Source: Strix aluco
Lineage: Eukaryota > Chordata > Aves > Strigiformes > Strigidae
Assembly: GCF_031877795.1 (NCBI RefSeq)
Contig: NC_133971.1
Coordinates: 60,582,463-60,646,462 of the forward strand
Direction of reading: 5' to 3'
DNA length: 64,000 nt
In this document: piece after piece, positions 1 to 12,270 of the stretch
Layout of the letters: every line of letters starts with the position of its first letter
Position numbering within the stretch: the stretch's first letter is position 1
The notes under the pieces: model-generated
Told to the model about the DNA's origin: nothing
The model's database searches: none
Seen by the model: the letters and a program-made list of their open reading frames with translations, nothing else
Position numbers and translations under genes: made by a program

Positions 1-903
1 GGCTCGGCCGCGGAGCTGCCGCTGCTGAAACTGCCGCCAGCCGCCGACCTGGAGCAGCTGCTGATCCAGGGGGGCGCGGGGCTGGGGTCCGGCAGCCCGG
101 GGCCGGCGGCACCCGGGGCGGGGAATGGCGGGGCAGCGGCGGCGGGGCCGTTTCTCTACCGGCAGCCGGTGACGCAGGAGCAGGAGGGTTTCGCCGACGG
201 TTTTGTTAAGGCCCTGGCCGACCTGCACAAGCAAAACCAGCTCCTGGCGGCGCCGCCGCCGCCGCTTTCCACGCCGGGACCTTGCTGCACCGCCCGCCCG
301 GGGCCGCCGGGAGCCCCCGCCGCCGCCGACCCGCCGGCCGTCTACACCAACTTGAGCGGCTTCAACTCCGCGGGGCCGCTGAGCCCTTCAGGCAGCGCCT
401 ACCCTGCCGCCTCCGCCCCCCCGCCGCCGGGCCTGGCCTTCGGGGCGGCGGGTCTGGGGGGCGGTCGGCTGCCGCCGGCGCGGTCCCTGGAGGAACCGCA
501 GACGGTGCCCGAGGTGCCGCCGTCGGCGGGTGGGGAGGGCGGCAGCAGCGCGCCGACGCCGCCGTCGCTGTCGCCGCTGGACGCGGAGAGCCAGGAGCGG
601 CTGAAGGCGGAGCGCAAGCGGTTGCGGAACCGCATCGCCGCCTCCAAGTGCCGCCGGCGGAAGCTGGAGCGCATCGCCCGGCTGGAGGAGAAGGTGAAGG
701 CGCTCAAGGGGCAGAACGCAGAGCTGGCCGCCACCGCCAACCTCCTCCGCGCCCAGGTCACCCAGCTGCAGGGCCGCGTCCGCAGCCACCTGTCCTCCGG
801 CTGCCACATCAACACCACCGGGCATCCGCCGTCCGCCGCCGCCGTCCAGCCCCGGGAGGCACCCCCCGAGGCGGCCGCCGCGCCGGAGACCAGCGCCTGC
901 TGA
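1..903 (+). CDS. JUN-family bZIP transcription factor, 3' part (5' end beyond window)
   Basis: This is the last 300 codons of an AP-1 (Jun-type) nuclear transcription factor, expected to bind TRE/CRE sites as a homodimer or with FOS/ATF partners. The frame is open from base 1 to a TGA at 901-903. Visible residues 8-22 (LLKL...LEQLLIQ) match the end of the Jun delta/activation region. Residues 59-77 ([19 protein letters not shown]) are the conserved Jun block, and EEPQTVPE is at 164-171. The basic region is at about 201-225 (NRIAASKC, redox Cys217). The zipper leucines are spaced seven apart at 228, 235, 242, 249 and 256, and SSGC follows at 265-268. There is no intron, as is usual for JUN genes. 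The bZIP is unlike JUN, JUNB and JUND at several positions, and the tail after SSGC is about 32 residues long and novel. The linkers are rich in Ala, Pro and Gly. I assign the family firmly but leave the paralogue unnamed. Confidence 0.93.
   Translation, partial: GSAAELPLLKLPPAADLEQLLIQGGAGLGSGSPGPAAPGAGNGGAAAAGPFLYRQPVTQEQEGFADGFVKALADLHKQNQLLAAPPPPLSTPGPCCTARPGPPGAPAAADPPAVYTNLSGFNSAGPLSPSGSAYPAASAPPPPGLAFGAAGLGGGRLPPARSLEEPQTVPEVPPSAGGEGGSSAPTPPSLSPLDAESQERLKAERKRLRNRIAASKCRRRKLERIARLEEKVKALKGQNAELAATANLLRAQVTQLQGRVRSHLSSGCHINTTGHPPSAAAVQPREAPPEAAAAPETSAC
601..792 (+). other. bZIP domain of the JUN-like protein
   Basis: This part encodes the DNA-binding basic region followed by a five-heptad leucine zipper. 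The DNA-contacting residues of the family (N-x2-A-A-x-x-C-R) are intact in [12 protein letters not shown]. One lysine typical of the family (CRKRK) is arginine here. In the fourth heptad LLREQV is LLRAQV and in the fifth QLKQKV is QLQGRV, which removes charged zipper-edge residues and could shift partner choice. That last point is inference. Confidence 0.9.
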
Positions 904-1015
904 GGAGGGACGCCCCGCCGCCGGCCGGCCCCATGCCCGCCCGCCGCCGCCGCGGCGGCACGGCGGGACCAAGGTGCTGCCCGCCGCCGCTCTTCTGTTG
1001 TTATTATTAATTATT

Positions 1016-1024
1016 TTATTTATT
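1016..1024 (+). promoter_or_regulatory. AU-rich mRNA-decay nonamer (first)
   Basis: An exact TTATTTATT lies inside an almost pure A/T stretch (1000-1026), about 110 bases after the stop codon. JUN-family mRNAs are short-lived and usually carry such elements. Confidence 0.6.
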
Positions 1025-1636
1025 TGCGCCCGGAGAAGGCGGTTGCAGGAGCCGAGTGTTGCTAAGCGTTGTTTCCCGAGGTCTCGGCAGCGAGGGTCTC
1101 CGTGGGTGGTTTTGGGGCAGGTGGTTGTTTTTTATTCAGTGAAATACTTGAGGTCTGTAGAGATTTCGGAAATTAAGGGAAGTCCTGTTTACAGAAAGAT
1201 TCAACTTTATTTTCATGGGGGATATAAAAAGTGTGTTTCCTAATACACCTTACTGAACTGTATAGCAATGGATAAGCTTTTCAAACTTAAAAAAAAAAAA
1301 AAAAAAAGCCAGAATCATACCCTTTTGAAAAGATGTGCGTGTATATATTTAAAACATACATATGGCTATGTATATTTTCTTGGTATTGATAAAGAACTTT
1401 TTTTAAAATACCGTCTTTCTCTAGAGCTTTAATTTGCCATTGAGAGTTAAGACAACTATGTGGGTGCTCTTGCACTTAGACGGCTTTGATTTTAAAATTG
1501 AACCCTGGAGGGAAATTATTTTTGTTGTGAATCTTAAGCAGGATGAAATGCATTGCTGACTAAGTCATGTGAAAATACTTTTCTAAACTGTACGCTCCAT
1601 ATTTCTTGTGCCAGTGCAGACTTGGGGCATTGATAG

Positions 1637-1645
1637 TTATTTATT
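1637..1645 (+). promoter_or_regulatory. AU-rich mRNA-decay nonamer (second)
   Basis: A second exact TTATTTATT lies in the same inferred 3' UTR, about 230 bases before the poly(A) signal. Confidence 0.5.
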
Positions 1646-1876
1646 GAAACTTGAACAATTTTGGACGTTGCCTAGACCTTATTTTTCTAGATGACACATT
1701 AGTAGAGAAAATGGTTACTTTGGCAAGAAGAGCTTTACTTTTTTTTCCTTCACTGTGTATATTCCAGTAGTGCTTGCTCTTTACATAGTATAGTAACAAT
1801 TCAGTGCTATACAGAAAAGGGCTCAGATATGGGGTGGGTTAGCTATAAAGGTGGTAATTCCATTGTATTCTGTTCG

Positions 1877-1882
1877 AATAAA
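1877..1882 (+). terminator. Poly(A) signal of the JUN-like gene
   Basis: This is the canonical AATAAA hexamer in the AT-rich 3' region, and a T-rich stretch (about 1908-1918) follows within 40 bases. I saw no earlier canonical hexamer after the stop codon. Confidence 0.5.
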
Positions 1883-1900
1883 TTGCAGAAATATTATGGA

Positions 1901-4900
1901 GAAGTAGATTTCTTTTTCAGTAGAAATCTGTGTATCTTGCTTCTTGGCCTACTTTGTTCTAAGGAAACTTTCTGCAATACTCTAGAGAGAAAGAGTCAGC
2001 ACTAGAACGTGAAATGGTTTTCTGGTTGGGAAGAATTGGTATGATTTATTTCTTTGTCAAGATTTTATGAGTAGAAGAGAAGAGCAAAGGAACTATTTCC
2101 TCTGATTAGACATAATCCTCAATAACTTTTTGAAAGCTTTAGATCCCTCGCTCGGTACTACTGCCTACCTTGCTTCTGCTGCACCTGTGTATTTTGAGCA
2201 TAACCGCTAGCGCAGCACTGTCGAGCCCTGTGGCGTGGTGCAGTGGGAAGGGTCTGTCGGAGTGTGACTGTCAACCCACCGGAAGCCCCTCAGTGCGGGG
2301 GCTGTAGGCCGGGCCTGCTGCTGGGGGAGGGCAGGGCTTCTCCTGAGCAGATCCAGCGGCAGAGCGGGACCGCTCCCCTCTTTGAAACTGTGCTAAAAAC
2401 TCTGCTTGAACTCAGAGGCAAAACTTATATGGGGATATGTGTCTGTGCCAGCTGGTGAAAATGGGGGATTATATGAGGAGCCGAGGGGGCATAGACATCT
2501 TTATGTGTACAAGCCATTGCTCAGATCTGTTAAACCCACTCAGGAGCTGTTAAACATCTCTTCTTTCTTCTGAAGGCTACACTTGATGCTTTGAAATTCA
2601 AGAAGAATGGGATAGACTCACAGTTTTTCTTGCTTTTATTGGGGATACGTGAGTGCTATCTGTTCAGAAACTTGCACTGCGGCAGTCAAGTGTGTGAGCT
2701 TTTTCTTTTAGTGCATAGTCATTCCTGGCACACGTGAAATGATATGACAATGTGTAGTAATTCTGTTATTGTAGCTGAGATGTTCTGAGAATATTTCTTT
2801 TCTTATTGCATATGCAAATTAGGTAGAAGCCATATTAATCATTGTATAACTGTTTAATCATGTCACTGGAGCCTTTTTCGGTCGTTGAAATGATTACCTT
2901 CTGCTGTTAGAAATACTAATGAACAGACGAAAAATTATTTTGGTCTTAACACCGTTTTAAAGACTTCTTAAAGGCATTGTGAACCATACAGCATACAATC
3001 TGTAGCAATGCCTGTTATATAACTGGGTGAAAAACAACTGTTTTTTACTATAGGGCAGGCATCACCTATCTGCAAAGATGCTGAAGACTGGAGAAACTGC
3101 TAAAGACATTTTTCCCCCCACGCACACTTAACACGCTTTCCCTAGTGAGAGAAGTAATGCTGCCTGGTAGATACATTGATGTGAGATGCTTAGCTTTACT
3201 GTATGTGTGGTGAGGTGGGTTTTTTGTAAAGAATCCTGGAAAAATTCATAAAAATTACATGGGTGGAGACTGCTGTTTCAGTTCTTGTATTTGTAAATGA
3301 GTGTAGGGCTAGGTAAAGATCTTGTGGTAGGACACAGGACAGTGATAAATGCAGCTGTGCAGTACTTGTTCTTTACTTATTTTGCCATTTCTGGTCAGAA
3401 TAAATCAGTGATGTCAAGGAGAAGTGGGGGATTCATAAGACACAGGAAATCACTGCAATTTCCCTCCCCAGCCACAAGCAGGTCTATAATGGGCTATAAC
3501 CTATCAGGGCTATAATGAGCTCACCTTTTTCACCATGGTAATATTAAAGCTGGAAACCACCACACGTTACCCCTCTCCCATTTGGACTTTTTGCAACAGC
3601 AGTCCTGCATCCAAGCCTCTCAGAGATCTCATGTGGTAACTTCTTCGATAACCTGCTTTATGTCCAGCTGACATCTGTTAGGTGGTAGAAGCACTGACAG
3701 GCCAGCCTGTTACCCTGATGACTGATGAGAGGTTACTAGTGACGCTGGCAGATCCAGCTGTCTGCCAGAGGCTACTATTCTGGTAGTAGAGTTGTCCAAA
3801 AGAAATGTGTTTTCTGTAGAGTGACAGGTTACCTTCATAAATGCCTTCTTTTATCTGGTATTTAGGCTAAGACACAGGATCTAACTCAGGCATGACCAAA
3901 ATCTGAGAATACTATGGGGTGGTTGTTTTTATTCACTCTGTTGATTCTGCTAGATGTTGCTGCGTCTGTAGCAGAGATAAGCATGGACAGCCTAAGCACC
4001 TAACAGTTTAAACCAATGTAACAAGACTCAGGAGTTCTTGCCTGCTGCAGCAGTGAGGCTGGATTGTTACTGTCTTCTAAAATGTATCAATACTCTGACT
4101 TTTACGCCTGCAGTAGTCCTAAATCATTAAATATGGCTTCTTTATTTTGTCCTGCCTTTTTTCTTCTGTTTGTTGCAGCATTTTTCATGTCTATTTCTTT
4201 TAGGTTTTGATTTTCTGCCTGAAGCTTTGGTCACTGTGAGATGCTGAAAGACAGATTCTGGGTAAAAGTTTTCCAGACTGTTTATATGATTTGCATTAAT
4301 GTAGCTACTTTTCAGTAACTGCAGGCAAGTTGGCTGTATAAGCATCACCATAAAAAACAACAAACACCCCCCACCCCCCCCAAATCAGTTTATGTTCAGT
4401 GGAACCTCAGCACTTCTTAGCATTTTTCTTCATTCTTCGAAACTGTACCATGTTCTGTTATACCTGTGCACATTATTTGCTAGTCCTTGCAAAGATTCTC
4501 ACTGCGTGACTTTATTTGCGGGCTATCCTCATGCCCTTCTGATCTGGTTTTGCATTCCAGGTGTGAACCCATGACAAATAAACATCCCTCTTTGTTTCTT
4601 TGCCCTAGGTGTAATCTCTGCTCTGGAGATTATGCAGTCCCTTCCATGTCTGTTTGGTTGGTGGATGCTTGCCCCTGTGCACATCTCGCTTGCTACTCAT
4701 CAGAAGATTCTGAATGCACTTGAACCAGTGTCTTGATCTAGATGTGAAGTGCCTTCCTATTTAGGTGCTACAGCAAAATAATTTGATTCATAAATTACTT
4801 TCATTTCTTTGAATTGTTATTAGATGGGAGGAGGGGTGTTTGTGGTGAGGGAAGTCTTGTTCACTTCTTGCTTGGGCAGAGGGAGGAGCTCCCATCAGAT

Positions 4901-7900
4901 CTGCCCCTGCAGGGAAAGTACTCTGCTATGATTGGTTCAAATTATGTCATTACTGGAAAAGTTGATTGGTTTTCTCTTCAACGTAGAATGGGTAGTGAAA
5001 TGTGTCAGTATCACAAGGTGTCCAGATGGGCCCAGGTCGTTATTACAAATTTCAGTCTGACTCCAGGTCAAGCCCATTTGGCAGGCTTAGAGAGCAATTC
5101 CCAAAACATGAGTACTGGGCATACTTTGAGAAATGAAGGTGTTTGGGGATGGTAAGTCCTGATTACGGAGAGGGGTGATTCTGGTGATGGTGGTGATGAT
5201 ATTTTTGTCATGAGCCTCTGATGGTCTTGCAAGAGGTAAATACCTCAAAGGATTTGGACTCTTCACTGCATGTCATAAATCACTATTGACTATCACGCAC
5301 AGTTCAAGATCAAAGGGTGGCCCTACTACAATTCGCTGTTATCTTGGTTCATGTTTATGTCATTACTGAAGGAAGAGTCATGAGGCATCCTTTTTTTTTT
5401 TCATTTAAATATCTGATTGACTGTGTCTGTCTCACCTTTGATGAAGGAGTGATGTCCCAAAGTTAAGCCCTGAGGCATTCTCCAGTTTGCAGCTGTTAAA
5501 GTGTTAAACCAATTTCTAATCAGTTACATAGCTGAATGATACTTTCCAAATTATTGTATAGTGTTTTCTGGTGGTGTCTGATGTACAGATACATGCTATG
5601 GCTGAATTACTGGTTGTGCTGAAAATAGTGACTTGGCTGCCATAACCTGAGTCTTGGCTATTTGAATCCAGTAGTAGGGAAAATTTCTCTATTTCTGAAA
5701 TTAATGTGCAAAGAAAAACCCTATCTGCTTGTAACAGTCATTCTTCAATGCATTTTATGTGTTGTCCTGATTCTGGAATGTAAATTGAAAAAGTGATGAG
5801 TTACATTTTTGTTTATTCTTATGTGCAGCTGAATTCTTAAGTGCTGCTGAATGATTTTGTTCTTTCCTTACTTGATTCTCTAAGTTTCTATGTTTAGCAA
5901 GTAGACAAATTGAATTATGACATATCTGTGTACATATTTGATTTGTACAAAACCATTTCCATTTTCCAAGTATTTTGTTTTCAGTTTTGCTGTAACCAAG
6001 AATGGGTGTTGAAGAGTTCCAAGGCTGTTTTGACACTCTTTGGTTGCTTCATTTAATCGGTATTGTGTGCAGTGACTGTGCATCTTCCAGCAGAGGTGCA
6101 GTAAAATCTGTCAGGGATTCACCTTTTTTAACATTTAGCGAGACCTGTGTCAGCAGAAAGAGCCTTAAACAGAAATCTTTCACAGTGCATAATAGTTCTG
6201 CAAATGTTGACTGATCCATCCAATGCCACAGTGACTTGCTGTGGGGCTGCATTAGGGTTTACTGTACCTGAGACAGTATGATAAATGTTCCTGTAACAAA
6301 CTGCAGAATCTAAAGTTTCTTATAAACTTGTTAATCTTGCTGCACATGGTGAAACTTTACTGTAAAGAAGAATTAATGTTGATGAATTAAATCTTAATTT
6401 ATGGAGACTTAGGCCATTAGAGTACATTATGGGAGAGAAGAGATCTTATTAATTCTCAAGTTACTTCTGTGTTTCAAAGATCTCTCTCTTTTTATCCTGC
6501 CTATAAAGTGGCTTTCAGCTGTTTGTGCTGTGACACTTCTCTCTTCATAATGGCTGGTATTTACTCAAAGGCAGGACAGAAGCAGCTTTTGTGTGAAGTG
6601 GTCATGTGTGACAAACTAAATGTAGATTTCTGAAAAACACTACAACAGTGAGCGCACAGTGGAGAACCTGCTGTTATCAGTGTGTTACTAAGAGAGTATA
6701 GAAACATATACACCTAATTCATAACAAGAGCGGCTTTCCAAGACACCATCCTGTTGACTTGCTACAGGCATTGATCCTTGCTGCTTACTTTATTCTGGAA
6801 GCAGTTTTCCTAAGCTGTTGCATACCAGAAGGTTTACTTTCTGTGACAACATAGTCACAAACCAGATCTCTGCTTGGATGTTGAAACAGTCCACTGCATG
6901 TAGGTCAACCAGAATGCCATGCTCTAGCTGTCTTCTCAGGGTCTTGCTGAGGAAACAGTGGCAGGGAGAGGAAGGAAACCAGTCTAGGATCTGTATCTTC
7001 ACACCAACGTTGTGTTTTGAAATACAACTTTCTGTTGAGTAATCTTGACAAAAGTATGTCACTGATGTAAAAGCACTAAATCTTGGTCTTGTGCCTGCAG
7101 GGGACATGAGTTCTTGTGCTGGAGTTCTGCTTTGGGTGGTGTCCTCTCAGCTCAGTACCAGCCACTGATACGGGAAAAGCCATCAAATCCAGCCTCTATC
7201 AACAAATTCTTCTGAAGCACACAGATACCTGCAAATACATGTCAAAGTGTTGTGCAGACACTAGCATGCATAGAGAAGGGCATGGCCAAATGGAGGGACT
7301 GTGATTTTCTTAGCTGCAGCAGTACACGATGGGGCATCTTCATATTCTTTGTCATGGTTGAGTTCTTCGAGAAGAAAACTAAGCTGCAATTCTGTGTGTG
7401 ATTGCAAAGTTATTTTTTAGATTTCCAGTCAAATTGGTGGACTGTCAAATCCTCCAAAACTAACACAAAAAAGATCATTTATTTTAAAGTCACATTTAGC
7501 CTTAATGTAACCTGAAGTGCTGCAGTTCATATGTAGTAGTTTACTGCAAAGTGAAGGGAAGGTTATTATAAATAATGTTTGCAAGGGAGTCACCCTAAAT
7601 AATTACCTACCTGCTGTTTGCTTTTTTGTCTATTATCAGAAGATCTGTATCCATAGCACAGCTAGCTGTAAATTGAGCTTTGCTCTGAATTTCTAGTACT
7701 AGTGATAAACACGGTCTGCAATAGTTTAAGGAGTATGTGTGCTGGCTAAATGGTTTTTCTGGAGGAATTATGATTTCTGTAGGAATGCTTTGGAGTGATG
7801 GTTGACTGTGAAGGCTTGCTAACCCATGAAGATAATAGATATGACCAGTTCACTGTGCCCTAATACACTGCTAGATTCTGATATTTACTACACTGTTGAT

Positions 7901-10900
7901 AAGATTTAATACTACCGTTACTGGTTAAGAACTAGTTCAGGGTGGAATTGTAAGCTACCTAAATAAGGTCCACACAGTCCAGAGAGATGTGTCACTGGAG
8001 ATCAGTAACAGACCCTCAATCCCATCCCAGAAAAAAAATCTTTGGTTGCAGTCTTTGTTGGTTTTGGTTTTGCAAATTTGGTCACTTTTCTAGATTAAGT
8101 CCTATTTTACTCTTCCCTTGAAATTTATTTAAATAAATTTGAAAACCTTTCTGCTGAGTACCTCGAAGCATCTCTTGCAACTGTTCAGTTACAGTCAGTG
8201 AGATTGTGGTATTACTTCTGTCATAGATGGAGAAAGCTGAAGCTGTTAAAAGTCAGGCTTCTCACTGCATCCCAGTTCTTAGACCACAGACTGAACATTT
8301 GAAAAAACATAACCAGTAGCTTGAACTCCGCAGAGCTGTTTGATGACGTTTTCTTGTCCTCTCCAGAAAGCTTTTCACTGTCCTGAGGGGTGCCTGGCCC
8401 TCCTGCCTGACATGGAAAATTGACCTTTAAGAATGAACAGTGTTAAAAACCAAGGCTTATAAAGATAGTCTTGGGGTTCATGCTGAGCCTTTTGAAGGAT
8501 AACATGTTGAGGAGAACCTTTCCCACACCTCTGTTTCATAAATCTCCAGGTTTTCTTGTAATGCAGGACACAAGCAAAGGTTAGAGGACTGTTCCAGAGA
8601 GTGTATTTAGGATACCCTCCTTCTTTTTCCCTAGTAACTGCTAAGGAAAGATAGCAGTAGAAGATACTGGTATAAAACTTGCCCTTCTTGATGAATAGAG
8701 CCAGAGGTTGAACTCATGTTTTTTCCATCTTTTACCATTCTGTCTTTTAATATCCTTCATGGAAGAGTGACAGAAATAGTAGGAAAATACTGACTACTGG
8801 AGAGTTAAATTATCTTGTTATATATATAATATGTCACATAAGCTATAGCCATAAGTAGCTAGGACACCTATTCTATTTACAGTCTGCAGCATGACACCTT
8901 CAGAACAGGGATTCTTAAAATGCTGCCTAAGTGTCATTATCAGTCCAAACCATTTTGTGCCAGTTACTAAAATGGTGTTGTAAATCCTTGTGATGTTTGA
9001 AAGTCTTTCTGGACAAACTATAACTGAAATCACAGCACAACCTGGTATGTCTAGGGTATCTTTGTGGTATGATACCACTTTCCCAGCAGGCCAAAAGCAT
9101 GTAATAATTTCTACTTTTCTATTGCTTTCCCCGTGCTAATAGAGATGATAGCTGGAGGAATCAGCAACATAAGAAAAAACAAGGAATCCACAGAAGAAAT
9201 AAAATGTATCTCTGGTACAGTACTTAATGGTAATATTTATTGTATGTTTAAGTGGTGGAGAATTAAGATTGCTCTTCAGAATGCTTTTTAGCTTATTTTT
9301 GTTTTGTTATTGCTGCTTAAGTATCTTCTAAAATTTCTCTTCTTTGGAAACTGTGTCCCTCCCTGTTTGGCCTGATGAATGGCAATTTCACACTTACCCT
9401 TATTTATTTAAAGCCATGGCAACCACCATACTGAAATGTCATCAAGTAAAGTCTAGGTCTGAGTGCTGACTGATGATGCAAAGGACTGCTCTCTAATAAA
9501 ATGCAGCCTGTGAAGGATGAGCTCCAAAAGGCAGCTACGCCCTATCTTCAAGCATTTGCTCTAATTTCAAGGCTTTCCCATGTGGTGTTGCTCAACATGT
9601 AGCAAAACAAGTTCTTGCGAGCCCCTTGAGCATTCCTCCATATGTAACAGATTAGATATTCAGGCTTTGTTAATTTTTTCCTCCTCCCTTCCCCTCCTGT
9701 CCCCAAAAACCCCCAAACCAGGAACAAAAACAAATCTTTGTTGCAAAGCACTATTCGTTGATCACAGAGACACAGTGCAGTTCTGAGCGTGAGCCATCAA
9801 TGTAAACACTTTTTCCAGCAGTGATTTGGCTTTGGTTTTGCACTTAGCTACTTCGTAGGGCGCAAAGCGAAGGGAATAAGTGTTGCAATATATTATTGTG
9901 CAATTCCTGACTTTCAAGTAGAAAATGATGAGCAAGCCTTGTATGGGCCTCTCACCCACAAAATTTGGCCACTGATTCTTACCACTCCCACTCTTCTTAA
10001 TTAGGAATGGATCTACTGGCTTTGACTTCTTAAGGTCAAAAGGAGAGAAGGTTAAGCATCTTGAGAGACTGCAGTATCAGAGCTATTCTGCCATGAAAGG
10101 CCCTGAGCCTCCTGGGCCTTAAAACTCAAGTTTATCTGTTACATTAGCTCTAGTTTATGATGTCTGAAAGTAATCCTTAGGCTCCCGATGCAGGGTCTTA
10201 CCAGGAAAGGCAGCTGGGTCTGTATTGCTGAATAAGTCTCATTGGTGAAGTAGCTCCTCAGCTCTCCATCTTTTTCAGTCTGTGGAGTTGGAGAACATTC
10301 TTCCAGGACAGTTTCTTTTTCCTGGAGTAGCTCATCTAAGGCTGGCTTATTCTTTCTGCAGTTTCTGCTTAGACAGAAAACCTTCCTGAGGTTCAGGGGA
10401 CCACACATGTGCCGTTGCTGTGTGGTGTTTGTCATGGCTTATGTTGTATCACTCAAAATAGACCCCCTGAGAAAGGATCAGCTCTGGATAGGTGCAGGCT
10501 GGGAAAGGTTAAATCTATCATTCTTTGAGCATTATGTCTTTGCATCAGTTGAATAGAGCAACCAACTCCCATCAGCTAAAAAGGAAAGAGCTCTTGGGCA
10601 ATAGGACCCAGCTTTGGTTGTGCTTGGTGCTTTCTGATATCTGGTTCTTGCTGAACTTCTGTAGGGCCAAAAACGCTTAATGCCCCTGCAGTACCATAAG
10701 CCTTGCCATATCATGGGCTTGGGCTGCTGCTAGCATCATGCAAGTCCTGTGGTCCTTATTGGGATTACAGTTGTGCCACATGCTGATCAACAGACCAAAG
10801 GGACCTCCTGAAAAGGAGAAGCAGCCCCACCCTGCTGTGTAGCCACCAGCATCCCCAAGCTCTTTTTGTCCAAAAGGAGAAGTGTGAACAAACTGCCAAT

Positions 10901-11490
10901 TCTTACAGCTTTTGAATCCAAACTGGTTCTTCAGGGCTGAAACTTTCTTGTTCAGGCTAGCTGTTCAAAACGAAAGGTGGAGACAAAGCAGTTCAGTTTT
11001 GGCTTTGCTTTTCCAGCAGCTTACATGCAACTAGTGGGTGGGTGGTTGTCTGCCTACATCCTTTCCTGGGTTCCTGTAAGTTGGGTTTATGTGTACCTTC
11101 TTATTCTGCCTTATTAAATTAGCTGGCACAGAGAAAGCCTCTGAGAAACCCTTTCAAAATCTCTGCTTAGGTAGAATTAAAAAAAATTACAGTATTTAAA
11201 TAGATTTAAAAAAACCCCAAACAAACAAAAAAAAAAACCAAACAACAAAACAAATGACTTTGTGAGGATACAGAAATACTTCCCCTTTTTTAAAAACCTG
11301 ATTATTTCTGGCAACTCTTCAAACAGGTGTGCTGTTAAGGACAGTGCACACAGATGGAGGTAATAATAGTGAAACTAAATTCAGTAGCTACTCATTTGCT
11401 GGATTTGGTCAGGAGAGGTTTATCAAGGACACTTCTGACAGCTTTTCTTCTGATAAGGTGATTTTTTTTTTTATGTAAACAGAAGCTACA
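1901..11490. other. Intergenic, no gene recognised
   Basis: This is AT-rich sequence with only short open frames. None carries a family motif or a convincing codon pattern. Short homopolymers and a C-run (about 4368-4381) are the only structure noticed. It could hold an unrecognised non-coding RNA or regulatory elements of the JUN-like gene. Confidence 0.55.
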
Positions 11491-11499
11491 GGGCTTAAT

Positions 11500-12270
11500 A
11501 ATGTACAACTGAGGATTATGTCCATTGTGATTTTTATTTTTTTACGTTACTTTTACAAACTATGTAGTATTATATTCAAAATACTTATTTCTGAGGCAAA
11601 GTGGATGATACTAGTTGCACTTGATTGTAAAACATTTTCTTAATTTAGTGGTGTGTTTAGGAGAATACTGTAACTTACTGAATATACAACAGTGATAACT
11701 GTGTTTACAATAATTTTCCAATTCCTACTGTTCAGTGGTAGCCAACTTGTTTAAGAATTAGAAATAAGGCATACTGTGATTGGCAATGTTGGAAAAATTA
11801 ACTCAATGCTGCTACCGGTAAATACCGTGGCATGGATACCATGGGTTTAAATGGCAGCCGAATTGTATTCCAAGCCTCTGTCTTAAGTACTTATGACTAA
11901 AAGGCGACTTGCCTTGTGCTCATTTATGTATCCTTGTGTGTAGTACATCAGTTAGAAATCTGTTAATTATTGATTTGTAACACTAGGACCTTTATGGAGA
12001 TCACAGTGGGTTTTTTGTTTGTTTTTGTTTGTTTCTGAACAGACACTGAGACATTTTGGAATGTATACCATTGATCCTTGTGCTGGAACTGTTTACATGC
12101 AAAAAGGTATTTATGATTTTTTGCAAACTGCAATGTGCAATTTTGTACATGTGTTTTAAATTAAAGAGTTTATAGGGAAGATATTGTATGTACAGTACTT
12201 GGACATGAGTATTATTTCTTTGATATAAATATCTAGAGGAAAATAAAATTGCTTTATATTCATATTTTTG
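11500..12270 (+). other. UTR-like AT-rich stretch with a possible transcript 3' end
   Basis: A run with no long open frame ends in an AATAAA (about 12242-12247), followed within 30 bases by a T/GT-rich stretch (tttttggctgtgtcc). The lead-up (about 12060-12250) has the texture of a vertebrate 3' UTR. No coding exon was found upstream on the + strand apart from the JUN-like gene 11 kb away. It could be the end of a non-coding RNA or an alternative long 3' end. The call is weak. Confidence 0.22.

Larger units (their letters stand above)
1..1000. promoter_or_regulatory. CpG island covering the JUN-like gene
   Basis: The stretch is very rich in G+C with dense CpG, and it falls abruptly to AT-rich sequence at about 1000, just after the stop codon. 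Its left limit and the gene's promoter lie outside the window. The extreme composition explains the many spurious overlapping open frames on both strands here. Confidence 0.75.
904..1900 (+). other. Probable 3' UTR of the JUN-like gene
   Basis: After the stop codon the sequence changes from GC-rich to AT-rich. It carries two exact TTATTTATT nonamers (1016-1024 and 1637-1645), the class of AU-rich element that destabilises immediate-early mRNAs, and an AATAAA at 1877-1882. The 3' limit is inferred from that signal. An A-run lies inside it at about 1289-1307. Confidence 0.6.

Noticed and set aside
1-903. JUN-like gene as a processed retrocopy of JUN or JUND
   Set aside because: Lack of introns is normal for JUN genes. 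There is no adjacent poly(A) tail (the A-run at 1289 lies inside the 3' UTR, before the poly(A) signal), and the CpG island and decay elements indicate a native gene.
388-972. Antisense open frames across the JUN-like gene
   Set aside because: Same cause: low stop density in a CpG island. No recognisable protein features.
282-1010. Long alternative + strand open frame overlapping the JUN-like gene
   Set aside because: It is a shadow frame caused by extreme G+C. It is Arg/Gly/Ala-rich with no domain, and the Jun frame fully explains the region.
10139-10435. 98-codon - strand frame (LDELLQEKETVLEE...)
   Set aside because: It has a charged stretch, but no family match, no splice or promoter context and no neighbouring exons. 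Treated as chance.
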